Shown here: positions 1-7,853 of the stretch, one piece after another
Numbering within the stretch: the stretch's first letter is position 1
Layout of the letters: each line of letters starts with the position of its first letter
Assembly (NCBI RefSeq): GCF_030409845.1
Contig: NZ_JAUFQQ010000005.1
Location: 1,736,001 to 1,800,000, forward strand
DNA: 64,000 nt
Source of the DNA: Flavobacterium branchiarum
GTDB lineage: Bacteria > Bacteroidota > Bacteroidia > Flavobacteriales > Flavobacteriaceae
Direction of reading: 5' to 3'
The notes under the pieces: generated by a model
The model's database searches: none
Seen by the model: only the letters and a program-made list of their open reading frames with translations
Told to the model about the DNA's origin: nothing
Made by a program: the position numbers and the translations under genes

Positions 1-979
1 CTTAACAAAAAACTTTGATGTTACTCAGGAATCTACTTTAAAAAGTATTGGAGATGATGCGGCTGTACTAGATTTTAAGGACAAAAAAGTTGTTGTTTCT
101 ACCGATTTATTAATCGAAGGGGTACATTTTGATTTGGCTTACATGCCTTTAAAGCATTTAGGCTATAAAGCTGTCGTAGCTAATATCTCTGACATTTGTG
201 CTATGAATGCTAGACCTACACAGATAACTGTTTCTGTGGCTGTTTCTAATCGTTTTCCGCTTGAAGCGCTTGAAGAGTTATTTGCTGGTATCACTCATGC
301 TACCAAGGAATATAATGTAGATGTAATTGGTGGCGATACTACCTCATCTCAAAAAGGTTTAATCATTAGTATTACTGCAATTGGTGAGGCTGATGAAAAT
401 GAAATTGTATATAGAAATGGTGCCAAACAAACTGATTTATTAGTTGTTACTGGCGATATTGGAGCAGCTTACATGGGATTGCAAGTTTTGGAAAGAGAGA
501 AACAAGTTTTTCAGGTAAATCCAAATTCACAACCTGACTTAGATGCGTATACTTATTTAATTGAACGTCAATTAAAGCCCGAAGCGCGCAAAGATGTTCG
601 TACTCTATTACATGCTCTTGAGATTAAACCAACTTCTATGATTGACATTTCAGACGGATTATCTTCTGAAATTATTCATTTATGTAAGCAATCTAAAGTA
701 GGTTGTAATCTATACGAAGACAAATTGCCTCTAGATCCACAATTTATAAGTGTTTGCGAAGAGTTTAATATTGATAGTACGACTGTAGCTATAAATGGTG
801 GAGAAGATTATGAATTACTTTTTACTATCGCTATGGAAGATTTCGAAAAAATTAAGGCAAATCCAAACTTCTCAATTATTGGTCATATGACGCAAGAAAG
901 CGAAGGTATTCACTTGATTACTCGTGCTAATACAAAAATTGCTTTAAAAGCTCGTGGATGGGACGCTATAACTGAATAA
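1..979 (+). CDS. thiL: Thiamine-monophosphate kinase ThiL, 5' end outside window
   Basis: ThiL uses ATP to phosphorylate thiamine phosphate to thiamine diphosphate, the last step of thiamine cofactor synthesis in the cytosol. The frame is already open at base 2, so 325 residues are visible and roughly 20-25 N-terminal residues are missing. Visible signatures are GDDAAV (visible residues 17-22), STDLLIEGVHF just after it, GGDTTSS, DISDGLSSE and NGGEDYELL, all typical of the ThiL/AIRS fold. The ATG at 134 is not the start because conserved ThiL motifs lie upstream of it in the same frame. A strong bidirectional terminator follows 12 bp after the stop. The assignment is secure; only the N-terminus is unseen. 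Confidence 0.96.
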   Translation, partial: LTKNFDVTQESTLKSIGDDAAVLDFKDKKVVVSTDLLIEGVHFDLAYMPLKHLGYKAVVANISDICAMNARPTQITVSVAVSNRFPLEALEELFAGITHATKEYNVDVIGGDTTSSQKGLIISITAIGEADENEIVYRNGAKQTDLLVVTGDIGAAYMGLQVLEREKQVFQVNPNSQPDLDAYTYLIERQLKPEARKDVRTLLHALEIKPTSMIDISDGLSSEIIHLCKQSKVGCNLYEDKLPLDPQFISVCEEFNIDSTTVAINGGEDYELLFTIAMEDFEKIKANPNFSIIGHMTQESEGIHLITRANTKIALKARGWDAITE

Positions 980-990
980 GCTTCATACTT

Positions 991-1033
991 ACAACAAAAA
1001 AAAGACATCTATTGGATGTCTTTTTTTTGTTGT
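991..1033. terminator. Bidirectional terminator between thiL and the response regulator
   Basis: A near-perfect palindrome with a short loop (stem core AAAAGACATC / GATGTCTTTT, loop TATTG), flanked by A-run and T-run. It sits between two convergent genes and can serve both. Confidence 0.85.
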
Positions 1034-1044
1034 AAAATCGTATT

Positions 1045-1737
1045 TTATAAAAGCCCTTTAATACGGGCTTCTTTAACCAAATCATCATCTGTTCCTTGGC
1101 TTACGTTTAATAGTCCTTTCAGATTATCAATTCTTCTAATAGTTGCTTTTAAAGAGATTGGAATATAATGTGGAATTTCGTCTGTCTTGGTTCCTTTTGA
1201 TAAATGAAAAAGAATCTGCTCATCTAGCTGATCAATTTCTATCGAGTCTTTTGGAGATTCTTCTAACATTTCTATAACCGACTGACTATAATATGTATTG
1301 TCTTTCATCACTTTATCAAAAGCAAACAGCAATTCATCAAATGTTAAGTCGTTTTTTATAATTAATCCTTTAGGCTTTATAGTCCTAATAATCGTTTTTA
1401 TTTTGAGTAATTCGGTATACATTGTCAGCAATATTATTTTACAGTGGGGCATATGTTCCATAATAAGCTTAGCCAAATCTTCTCCCGAATATATTTCCTT
1501 TTCTTCATAAGCGGGCATACTTATGTCTAAAAAGGCTATATCAAAACTGGCTATTGCAGGATCTACGATAATGTCATATCCCGACTTACAATCTTTGGCC
1601 TGAGTGATTAAAAATTCATACTCATCAGGTTTGTATCTTGTAATTGCATTTTTGTACCCTTCGATTATAAAAGGATGGTCATCGACTATTAGTATATTAT
1701 TCTTAATTTTCTCTTCAGAGGTTTTATCAATTGTCAT
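1045..1737 (-). CDS. Two-component response regulator with degenerate C-terminal HTH
   Basis: The receiver domain (residues about 14-150) has the acidic pair D19/D20, phosphoacceptor D71 in FLDISMP, T105 and K123, so it should be phosphorylatable. The C-terminal part (about 169-228) has the length and position of a LuxR/NarL helix-turn-helix, and the ending VKEARIKGLL resembles such proteins, but the usual helix-turn-helix consensus is poorly kept. It overlaps the end of the upstream sensor kinase gene by 11 bp, so the two are translated together and the kinase is the obvious partner. Targets cannot be read from the sequence. DNA binding is inferred, not shown. Confidence 0.85.
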   Translation of the reverse strand: MTIDKTSEEKIKNNILIVDDHPFIIEGYKNAITRYKPDEYEFLITQAKDCKSGYDIIVDPAIASFDIAFLDISMPAYEEKEIYSGEDLAKLIMEHMPHCKIILLTMYTELLKIKTIIRTIKPKGLIIKNDLTFDELLFAFDKVMKDNTYYSQSVIEMLEESPKDSIEIDQLDEQILFHLSKGTKTDEIPHYIPISLKATIRRIDNLKGLLNVSQGTDDDLVKEARIKGLL

Positions 1738-3784
1738 TATTATGTAGGTTTATTTTTTGATCAATCGGTATTTTAATTACTATACTAGTTCCTTCTATTT
1801 TATTAGATTTAATATCAATAGTTCCGTTGCATTCATTTGTTCGGTACAAAATATTTTGCAACCCAATTCCCTTTTTAGCTTTGTTTACATTAAACCCTAC
1901 ACCGTCATCAGCTATTACTAAAAACAAGTAATTCACTTCATTTTTAAGCTCAATTTTTATTGTTTTTGCATCTGCATATTTGTTACAATTTTGCAATGCT
2001 TCTTGAATAATTCTGTATAAATTTATTTTAATCGAGTTACTCACCAAATCCCATCTAATGCTTGAATCAATACTTGAAATCAATTCTGAATCAAAAGTGT
2101 TTTTTTGATTCTCCAATAATTTGTTAAGAATGACAACAAAATTATTAATCAAATCCGATTTTTCTTTATTTAAATCATGTGAGATTTCACGAATATCTTG
2201 TTCAATTTCTCTTAAATCTGCTAAATATTTTTTACGCTTCGCAGGTACAGTTTCATCATCAATTTTATCCAAACTATCCAGACTTATCCTAACCCCAAAC
2301 ATTCTACCTAAAATTCCATCATGTAAATCTTGAGCAACCTTTTTCTTTTCTTTTAACCTTATTGTCTCAATAGCATTTTGTTGCGAAATCATCAGATTAT
2401 AAATATCCTCATTAGCAACCTGCTGTTGTTGCTTAAAAAGTAGCTCTCTATTTTTGTTTTTTTGCGCCATATAAACATAAAAGAAGAATCCTAGTAAAGC
2501 ACAAATACTAAAAACATATATCAATGTTCTATTTTGAATATTTAAACTCGTATTCTTATCTTTTATTTCATTGGTCTCATATTCTATTCGAGAAAATTTC
2601 TCTCCCATCTTTCTTTCTGCCTTTTGTACTCTTTCATTTATCTGAATATACTCTTTAGAATAGGCCGAAGCATTTGCAGGATCAACCAAAGCTATCTGCT
2701 TAAGAGACTCTAGAGTATTCCTTAATCTATTTGAATTTCTAGATAAATCAAGCGCTTCTTTAGAATATTTCACTGCATTTAAAGTGTCATTTTTATATGC
2801 AAAAAACTCAGACAAGTGTATCTTATTTAATATTATTCCTGAATCCAACCCCAAGCTATCTCTAATCTTTAAAGCATTATAAAACAGCTCTGGAAGTCCT
2901 TCTGATTCTTTTAATTTAAACTTAGAATAGGCCAAATTATCCAACAACATGGCATATAATATAGTCTTTTCTTTAAAAAGGTTTTTTTCTTCCAAACCTT
3001 TATTAAAAAAAAATTGAGCTCGTTTGTAATCATTCATCCGAACATATACAAAACCAATATTATTAAGTGAAGTCGCTTTTAGTTGAAGATCAGATGAGAT
3101 TAATTTATCATTAAGAGTAGTTAAAGCTTTGTTATGAAATTCTAACGCTTTACTATACTCTTCTCTTTCATTATACAAAATTCCTAAAAGGTTATAGGAT
3201 TCATAAAATAAATCATTTACATTTTTTTGTTGCTTTAAAATTCTTAAGGTTTTAAAAACTGTAATCTCACTTTCAAAAAAATCTCCTTCTCCGAATTGTA
3301 AATTTGCCTTACTTAAAAATGTTTTGGCCAAATTATATTTATCATCAATTCGAAGATAAACTTTCTCTGCCTTGAAATAGTTTAAGAAAGCACTATCGGA
3401 AATTGTCTTAAAACTATAGTAATCTCCTAAATAGGTATATGCTTTCCCTATAGATATTGAATCATTACTATTTTTGGATCTTTCTAAAATTAATTTTGAA
3501 GTTTCCTTAAAAGCTAACCAATCTCCCATATTATAGTATCGGTTAGCGACTTTAAATAAATTTACTTTATTAAGGGAATCATCTTTCTGATTTATAATTA
3601 TGTTGAATGCTTTCTTGTTGTAGCTCTGTTGGGATTTAAACGGCACGTTAATATCGTTGGCCAACGATAAATAAATGGGTAAACTATCTATAGCTGAAGT
3701 TGTATCATTATCATTGATACTTTTGCTGGTACAGCCAGACAAAACGACAAATAGTAAGAGTAATATAAGGTAGTTTTTTCTCAA
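1727..3784 (-). CDS. TPR-containing lipoprotein sensor histidine kinase (NarX/DesK-like HisKA_3 type)
   Basis: A 685-residue kinase. Residues 1-18 form a lipoprotein signal with lipobox LSGC (C18); about 70-380 is a run of TPR helices outside the cytoplasm; 421-441 is a membrane segment; a coiled coil leads to the HisKA_3 dimer helix with H488 in DLHDG; the ATPase domain has the N-box around N599 and DDGVG at 626-630. A periplasmic TPR region followed by a HisKA_3 kinase is a common Bacteroidota architecture. The start codon is TTG at 3782-3784: no better start gives the signal peptide, and a TATTTTTG box lies 19 bp upstream. It overlaps its response regulator by 11 bp. The ligand is unknown; TPRs suggest a peptide or protein partner. 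Confidence 0.9.
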   Translation of the reverse strand: MRKNYLILLLLFVVLSGCTSKSINDNDTTSAIDSLPIYLSLANDINVPFKSQQSYNKKAFNIIINQKDDSLNKVNLFKVANRYYNMGDWLAFKETSKLILERSKNSNDSISIGKAYTYLGDYYSFKTISDSAFLNYFKAEKVYLRIDDKYNLAKTFLSKANLQFGEGDFFESEITVFKTLRILKQQKNVNDLFYESYNLLGILYNEREEYSKALEFHNKALTTLNDKLISSDLQLKATSLNNIGFVYVRMNDYKRAQFFFNKGLEEKNLFKEKTILYAMLLDNLAYSKFKLKESEGLPELFYNALKIRDSLGLDSGIILNKIHLSEFFAYKNDTLNAVKYSKEALDLSRNSNRLRNTLESLKQIALVDPANASAYSKEYIQINERVQKAERKMGEKFSRIEYETNEIKDKNTSLNIQNRTLIYVFSICALLGFFFYVYMAQKNKNRELLFKQQQQVANEDIYNLMISQQNAIETIRLKEKKKVAQDLHDGILGRMFGVRISLDSLDKIDDETVPAKRKKYLADLREIEQDIREISHDLNKEKSDLINNFVVILNKLLENQKNTFDSELISSIDSSIRWDLVSNSIKINLYRIIQEALQNCNKYADAKTIKIELKNEVNYLFLVIADDGVGFNVNKAKKGIGLQNILYRTNECNGTIDIKSNKIEGTSIVIKIPIDQKINLHNNDN

Positions 3785-3803
3785 AAGTATTTTCGAATTT
3801 TAT

Positions 3804-3811
3804 CAAAAATA
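3804..3811 (-). promoter_or_regulatory. -7 box TATTTTTG of the TPR sensor kinase gene
   Basis: Matches the Bacteroidota TAnnTTTG consensus and would give a leader of about 14 nt before the TTG start. No TTG is seen at 17-23 nt; one lies at 15 nt. Confidence 0.45.
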
Positions 3812-3826
3812 CTAAAACTATAGACA

Positions 3827-3860
3827 CAAAAAAAGCTGCCAAAAAAATTGACAGCTTTAT
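3827..3860 (-). terminator. Terminator of the small secreted repeat protein gene
   Basis: On the minus strand AAAGCTG and CAGCTTT pair across a loop and are followed by a run of seven T. It lies just after the stop at 3881 and separates this gene from the sensor kinase gene. Confidence 0.7.
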
Positions 3861-3880
3861 TATTAAATTAAAATTTTAAT

Positions 3881-4177
3881 TTAGTCTATTTTTCTACTAT
3901 TTCCAGTAGATTGGTTACTGTTGCTAAAAGTACCTAAGCTGATAGCTACCTGATCACCTGCACTATAAACATCTTGTTTTCTTCCTCCTCCAGATGATTG
4001 ATTTCCATCAGTAGGGATACGGAAATCTTGTTTTCTTCCTCCTCCAGCTGATTGATTTCCATCTGTAAATATATCTAAACCGAATGAATCTGATTGGTTA
4101 GAAACTTCTGGTGTAGTAAAAGAAGTTGCTAATACTACTAAAGAAAATAATGCGATTGATGTGAATGACTTTTTCAT
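3881..4177 (-). CDS. Small secreted protein with NQSxGGGRKQD repeats, function unknown
   Basis: I do not recognise a family. The 98-residue product starts with a clear signal peptide (about residues 1-20, MKKSFTSIALFSLVVLATSF). The mature part carries three copies of one motif: TDGNQSAGGGRKQD at 38-51, TDGNQSSGGGRKQD at 56-69 and a diverged SNSNQSTGNSRKID at 86-98. The first two copies are 54 bp apart and nearly identical in DNA. The repeat is rich in Gly and Asn/Gln and ends in a basic RK. The gene has its own terminator and lies between a LytTR regulator gene (upstream) and a TPR-sensor kinase gene (downstream), all on the minus strand. A secreted signal, a surface component or a prepropeptide are possible; none is demonstrated. 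Confidence 0.8.
   Translation of the reverse strand: MKKSFTSIALFSLVVLATSFTTPEVSNQSDSFGLDIFTDGNQSAGGGRKQDFRIPTDGNQSSGGGRKQDVYSAGDQVAISLGTFSNSNQSTGNSRKID
3965..4072 (-). repeat. 54-bp tandem repeat inside the small secreted protein gene
   Basis: Two neighbouring blocks 54 bp (18 codons) apart share a long stretch encoding DGNQS-GGGRKQD with few differences; a third, diverged copy lies at the 3' end of the gene. Confidence 0.75.
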
Positions 4178-4283
4178 GATTTGGGATTTTTATTGTTAGT
4201 GTTTTTTTACATTTTATTGACCGCTTATTGCTAAATCATGATGTAAAATTAGTACTGTTATCTCCTTTTCAAATCAATAAAAA

Positions 4284-4320
4284 GCCATATATGGTGGAAT
4301 GCCACCAAATGGTAGTGTAC
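4284..4320. promoter_or_regulatory. Inverted repeats upstream of the small secreted protein gene
   Basis: The palindrome CCATATATGG (4285-4294) runs into TGGTGG-AATG-CCACCA (4292-4307), followed by ATGGTAGTG, a partial direct copy of ATGGTGGAATG. It lies 107-143 bp upstream of the secreted protein start and 31 bp after the LytTR gene stop. Operator, LytTR site or weak terminator are all possible. Confidence 0.35.
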
Positions 4321-4350
4321 GTAGGTCAAATACGTGTAAATACTTAGTTT

Positions 4351-5166
4351 TTAGACTTCTATATAGTTCCCATTAGCAAATTCGGTAATTATTATCTCTA
4401 CGTTTCTTTTATAAGTCTTAGAAAACGGAAGCTTTTTTGTAGAGTGTTTTATGTAACATACTGAATTCCCAGTATGTATTCTCGCAATGTGGTTTCTGTT
4501 AATAATATAACTGTTGTGTATTCGTATAAATGGATGCAATAAAATAGCCTCAAAGTACTTTAAGGTTTTAAAAGCAGTTATCATTTCGCCTGTGTTCAAA
4601 TAAATATCTGTAGAATTATTATCTGCTTGTATATACGTTATATCATTTGCTTGAATGTATCGATAATCTCCGTATGACTTAACGCATAGCATTAAACCTT
4701 GATTAATTTTTTGTAGTTCTATTACATCTGTCTGTAGAGCTCCTTTATAATCGGGAACTGTTTCATTACTTATTAAATTTACCTCATGATTAGGTAAATC
4801 CAATTTCAACATCGTTTTGAGCAAATCAGCTCGTTTTAAAGGTTTGAGTAAATAATCCATTACTCCATACTTAATTGCATCAAATGCAAGATCTTTTTTA
4901 GTTGTTGTAATTATAATTTTGGGAACAATTCGCAAATAATGATATAGTTCATTAATAAACATCAATGATAGATTACTAGTCTTGTCATCGGGATCAATTT
5001 CTAGAAATATAAGATTAGGATTGTGCTCTAAAACTAAATTTAATCCTTGTTTATATGTATTTGCACTAGCAACAAAAATTAGTTCTGAAAAACTATCGGC
5101 TACTTCCTTGGTTTTCAGAACACTTTCTTGATTATCATCAATAATAATGTATAAATAATTTTTCAA
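4351..5166 (-). CDS. LytTR-type response regulator with Glu at the phosphorylation site
   Basis: 271 residues: receiver domain (about 1-125) and LytTR DNA-binding domain (about 155-262, with FIRIHNSYIINRNHI at 213-227). The receiver keeps the acidic pair D10/D11 and K108, but the position of the phosphorylated Asp is E56 (LIFLEID), where relatives have LIFLDI. Glu there can mimic the phosphorylated state, so the protein may act without a kinase, and no kinase gene adjoins it upstream. It lies upstream of the small secreted repeat protein gene with a 173 bp gap holding inverted repeats. LytTR proteins generally bind paired direct repeats. The family is secure; phospho-independence is inference. 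Confidence 0.88.
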   Translation of the reverse strand: MKNYLYIIIDDNQESVLKTKEVADSFSELIFVASANTYKQGLNLVLEHNPNLIFLEIDPDDKTSNLSLMFINELYHYLRIVPKIIITTTKKDLAFDAIKYGVMDYLLKPLKRADLLKTMLKLDLPNHEVNLISNETVPDYKGALQTDVIELQKINQGLMLCVKSYGDYRYIQANDITYIQADNNSTDIYLNTGEMITAFKTLKYFEAILLHPFIRIHNSYIINRNHIARIHTGNSVCYIKHSTKKLPFSKTYKRNVEIIITEFANGNYIEV

Positions 5167-5516
5167 TGCTTTAGTTTATTAGTGGTATTGTTTATTAGTA
5201 AGTAAAATGATGGTATTTAAATTTATTCTCTTATACAGAACTTAAAAGAAGAATATTATGCTTGATTTTCATTAAGTGATTAAAATTACATATTTTCCTT
5301 TTTTTAAACATTTTATTGTTGATACATTTTAAACAAATGTTAACGCACTAGGACGAAGTGCAAATATATCCGACGAAATACATTAGGTAAAATCTATTAC
5401 AATAAAGTGTTCCTATTTTTTATGATAGAAAACAAACCTTTGTAAACAAAAAAAGCTTCTCAAATGAGAAGCTTTTTTATATAACTAATTAACAAACAAA
5501 ACAATGCGCATTATTA
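5167..5516. other. Intergenic region between glyS and the LytTR regulator gene
   Basis: AT-rich, without an open frame of note. It holds the glyS terminator at its right end (5448-5478) and must hold the LytTR promoter at its left end, but I see no good TAnnTTTG box; TAAATTTA is the nearest. Nothing else stands out. Confidence 0.6.
5448..5478 (-). terminator. glyS terminator
   Basis: AGCTTCTC and GAGAAGCT pair around a loop of four bases, flanked by A-run and T-run, 38 bp after the glyS stop. Confidence 0.85.
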
Positions 5517-7058
5517 TTACATTTTCATTAACCAATTTTTCATAGACACTTCGTCTTCTATAATCGATCTTAAATCTGCTATAGCAACACGGTCTTGTTT
5601 CATCGTATCTCTATGACGAATGGTTACTGTTTGATCTTCGATAGTTTGATGATCTACTGTAATACAGAAAGGAGTTCCCAAAGCATCTTGTCTTCTATAA
5701 CGTCTTCCTACTGCATCCTTTTCATCATAAGAAACATTGAAATCCCATTTTAAATCTTCAATTATTTTTTTAGAGATTTCTGGTAATCCATCTTTCTTTA
5801 CCAATGGTAAAACTGCTGCTTTTGTTGGTGCTAGAACTGCTGGTAATTTTAAGACTGTTCTTGTTGAACCATCTTCTAATGTTTCTTCTTTTAATGAAGT
5901 AGCAAAAACTGCCAAGAACATTCTGTCTAATCCTACTGAAGTTTCTACAACATAAGGAACATAATTTTGGTTTAACTCAGCATCAAAATACTGTAATTTT
6001 CTACCAGAAAATTGCTCGTGTGCTTTTAAATCAAAATCAGTACGAGAATGAATTCCTTCTAATTCTTTGAAACCAAAAGGGAAATTAAACTCAATATCGG
6101 CAGCTGCATTAGCATAATGCGCTAACTTTTCGTGATCATGAAAACGGTAGTTTTCTTTTCCTAATCCTAAAGATAAGTGCCAGTTTAAACGTGTCGTTTT
6201 CCAGTGTTCGTACCATTGCATTTCTTCTCCTGGACGTACAAAAAATTGCATTTCCATTTGTTCAAACTCACGCATACGGAAAATAAACTGTCTTGCAACA
6301 ATTTCATTTCTAAACGCTTTTCCAGTTTGCGCAATACCAAAAGGAACTTTCATTCGTCCTGATTTTTGTACATTCAAGAAATTCACAAAAATACCTTGCG
6401 CTGTTTCTGGACGTAAATATAGATCCATTGCAGATTCTGCAGATGCACCTAATTTAGTACCAAACATTAAGTTGAATTGCTTTACATCTGTCCAGTTTCT
6501 AGATCCAGTTTCTGGATCTGCAATTTCTAGTTCTTCGATTAAAGCTTTAACATCTTCTAAATCTCCGTTGCCTAAAGAGCGTCCTAGACGTTCTCTAATT
6601 TCTTTTTCTTTTGCCAAATATTCAATTACTCTGGTATTTGTAGTCACAAATTCCTGCTCATTGAATGCATCTCCAAAACGAGCACTCGCTTTTTCGATTT
6701 CTTTTTTAGCTTTTAGATTTAGCTTTTCAGCATAATCTTCTACTAGAACGTCGGCTCTATATCTTTTTTTAGAATCTTTATTGTCAATTAATGGATCATT
6801 AAAGGCATCAACGTGACCTGAAGCTTTCCAAGTTGTAGGATGCATTAATATTGCAGCATCGAGTCCTACAATATTTTCATTCATCTGAACCATTGATTTC
6901 CACCAATATTCACGGATATTTTTCTTTAATTCTACTCCGTTTTGCGCGTAATCATATACTGCACTTAAACCATCGTATATTTCGCTTGACGGAAAAATAA
7001 ATCCGTACTCTTTTGCGTGCGAAACTACATTCTTAAATAAATCGTCTTGTTTTGCCAT
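5517..7058 (-). CDS. glyS: Glycine--tRNA ligase, homodimeric type
   Basis: Charges tRNA-Gly with glycine in the cytosol. The 513-residue length and single chain fit the alpha2 class II enzyme rather than the alpha2beta2 GlyQ/GlyS form. Visible signatures include the N-terminal VSHAKEYGFIFPSSEIYDGL, class II motif 2 (FRNEIVARQFIFRMREFEQ) and motif 3 (TSVGLDRMFLAVF), with a C-terminal anticodon-binding domain beginning near PAVLAPTKAAVLP. The ATG is only 7 nt after a TATTTTTG box, so the transcript may have almost no leader. Single gene with its own terminator, divergent from the comF-like gene. Confidence 0.97.
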   Translation of the reverse strand: MAKQDDLFKNVVSHAKEYGFIFPSSEIYDGLSAVYDYAQNGVELKKNIREYWWKSMVQMNENIVGLDAAILMHPTTWKASGHVDAFNDPLIDNKDSKKRYRADVLVEDYAEKLNLKAKKEIEKASARFGDAFNEQEFVTTNTRVIEYLAKEKEIRERLGRSLGNGDLEDVKALIEELEIADPETGSRNWTDVKQFNLMFGTKLGASAESAMDLYLRPETAQGIFVNFLNVQKSGRMKVPFGIAQTGKAFRNEIVARQFIFRMREFEQMEMQFFVRPGEEMQWYEHWKTTRLNWHLSLGLGKENYRFHDHEKLAHYANAAADIEFNFPFGFKELEGIHSRTDFDLKAHEQFSGRKLQYFDAELNQNYVPYVVETSVGLDRMFLAVFATSLKEETLEDGSTRTVLKLPAVLAPTKAAVLPLVKKDGLPEISKKIIEDLKWDFNVSYDEKDAVGRRYRRQDALGTPFCITVDHQTIEDQTVTIRHRDTMKQDRVAIADLRSIIEDEVSMKNWLMKM

Positions 7059-7065
7059 AGTGATG

Positions 7066-7073
7066 CAAAAATA
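7066..7073 (-). promoter_or_regulatory. -7 box TATTTTTG of glyS
   Basis: Perfect TAnnTTTG match ending 7 nt before the glyS ATG. A conventional start-site distance puts transcription start at or within a few bases of the ATG. No TTG is found at 17-23 nt upstream. Confidence 0.5.
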
Positions 7074-7128
7074 TAAAAAGTACTTGTATAAAAAAGAAAA
7101 ATAACAAAGATTGAACGATTGATTTGCT

Positions 7129-7136
7129 TATTTTTG
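7129..7136 (+). promoter_or_regulatory. -7 box TATTTTTG of the comF-like gene
   Basis: TAnnTTTG match 20 nt before the ATG at 7157. It lies inside the reading frame if translation is begun at 7124, which argues for 7157. Confidence 0.5.
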
Positions 7137-7156
7137 TAAATAAATTCTCTCTATTT

Positions 7157-7840
7157 ATGTTTAATTACATTATTAACCTATTTTTTCCAAAAGCGTGTGC
7201 TGGATGTCACTCTTTTTTAATGGCAAATGAAATTATAATTTGTACCATTTGTAGACATGAAATGCCTCTTACCCAATATTATTTAAACCCAAAAAATGAA
7301 GCTTTTAAAAAGTTTTATGGAAAAATTGAAGTAGAACATGTTTCTGCATTTCTTTTTTTTAATAAAAAAGGAATTGTTCAGGACCTCATCCATAATTTAA
7401 AATACAAAGGCTATCAAAATATAGGTACGCTTCTTGGACAATGGTATGTTGAAGATTTAAAAGATTTAGAACTAGACACCCCTTTTGATATAATAATCCC
7501 TGTGCCTTTGCATCGAAAAAAATTCAATGAAAGAGGCTATAATCAAGTAACTACTTTTGGACAAGCTCTTTCCGAAGGATTAAACATTGATTACAATGAA
7601 ACTATATTATTTAGAACCAGATATTCCAAAACGCAATCTAAAAAAACCCTTTTAGGAAGATCCGAAGGATTAGCAGAAATATTTGATGTTTCTTTTACTG
7701 ATGCAGATCATAATAAGCATATTTTACTCATCGATGATGTAATTACAACAGGCGCAACACTAGAGGCATGTTCCCGCGCATTACTAAAAATACCTGGTAT
7801 AAAAATTAGCATCGTTTGTATGGCAATGGCGCATTCATAA
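7157..7840 (+). CDS. ComF family phosphoribosyltransferase-like protein
   Basis: A 227-residue cytosolic protein with the two parts of the ComF family: a zinc-ribbon-like N-terminus with CxxC pairs (C14/C17 and C30/C33) and a type I phosphoribosyltransferase fold with the PRPP loop LLIDDVITTGAT near the C-terminus. ComF proteins take part in DNA uptake and transformation in competent bacteria, but the family is widespread and its chemistry is not settled, so competence is only a possibility. The start at 7157 is chosen because the in-frame codon at 7124 lies before the promoter box. The gene converges on the metalloprotease gene with a 13 bp gap. Confidence 0.88.
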   Translation: MFNYIINLFFPKACAGCHSFLMANEIIICTICRHEMPLTQYYLNPKNEAFKKFYGKIEVEHVSAFLFFNKKGIVQDLIHNLKYKGYQNIGTLLGQWYVEDLKDLELDTPFDIIIPVPLHRKKFNERGYNQVTTFGQALSEGLNIDYNETILFRTRYSKTQSKKTLLGRSEGLAEIFDVSFTDADHNKHILLIDDVITTGATLEACSRALLKIPGIKISIVCMAMAHS

Positions 7841-7853
7841 GGGGCTTTTACTG

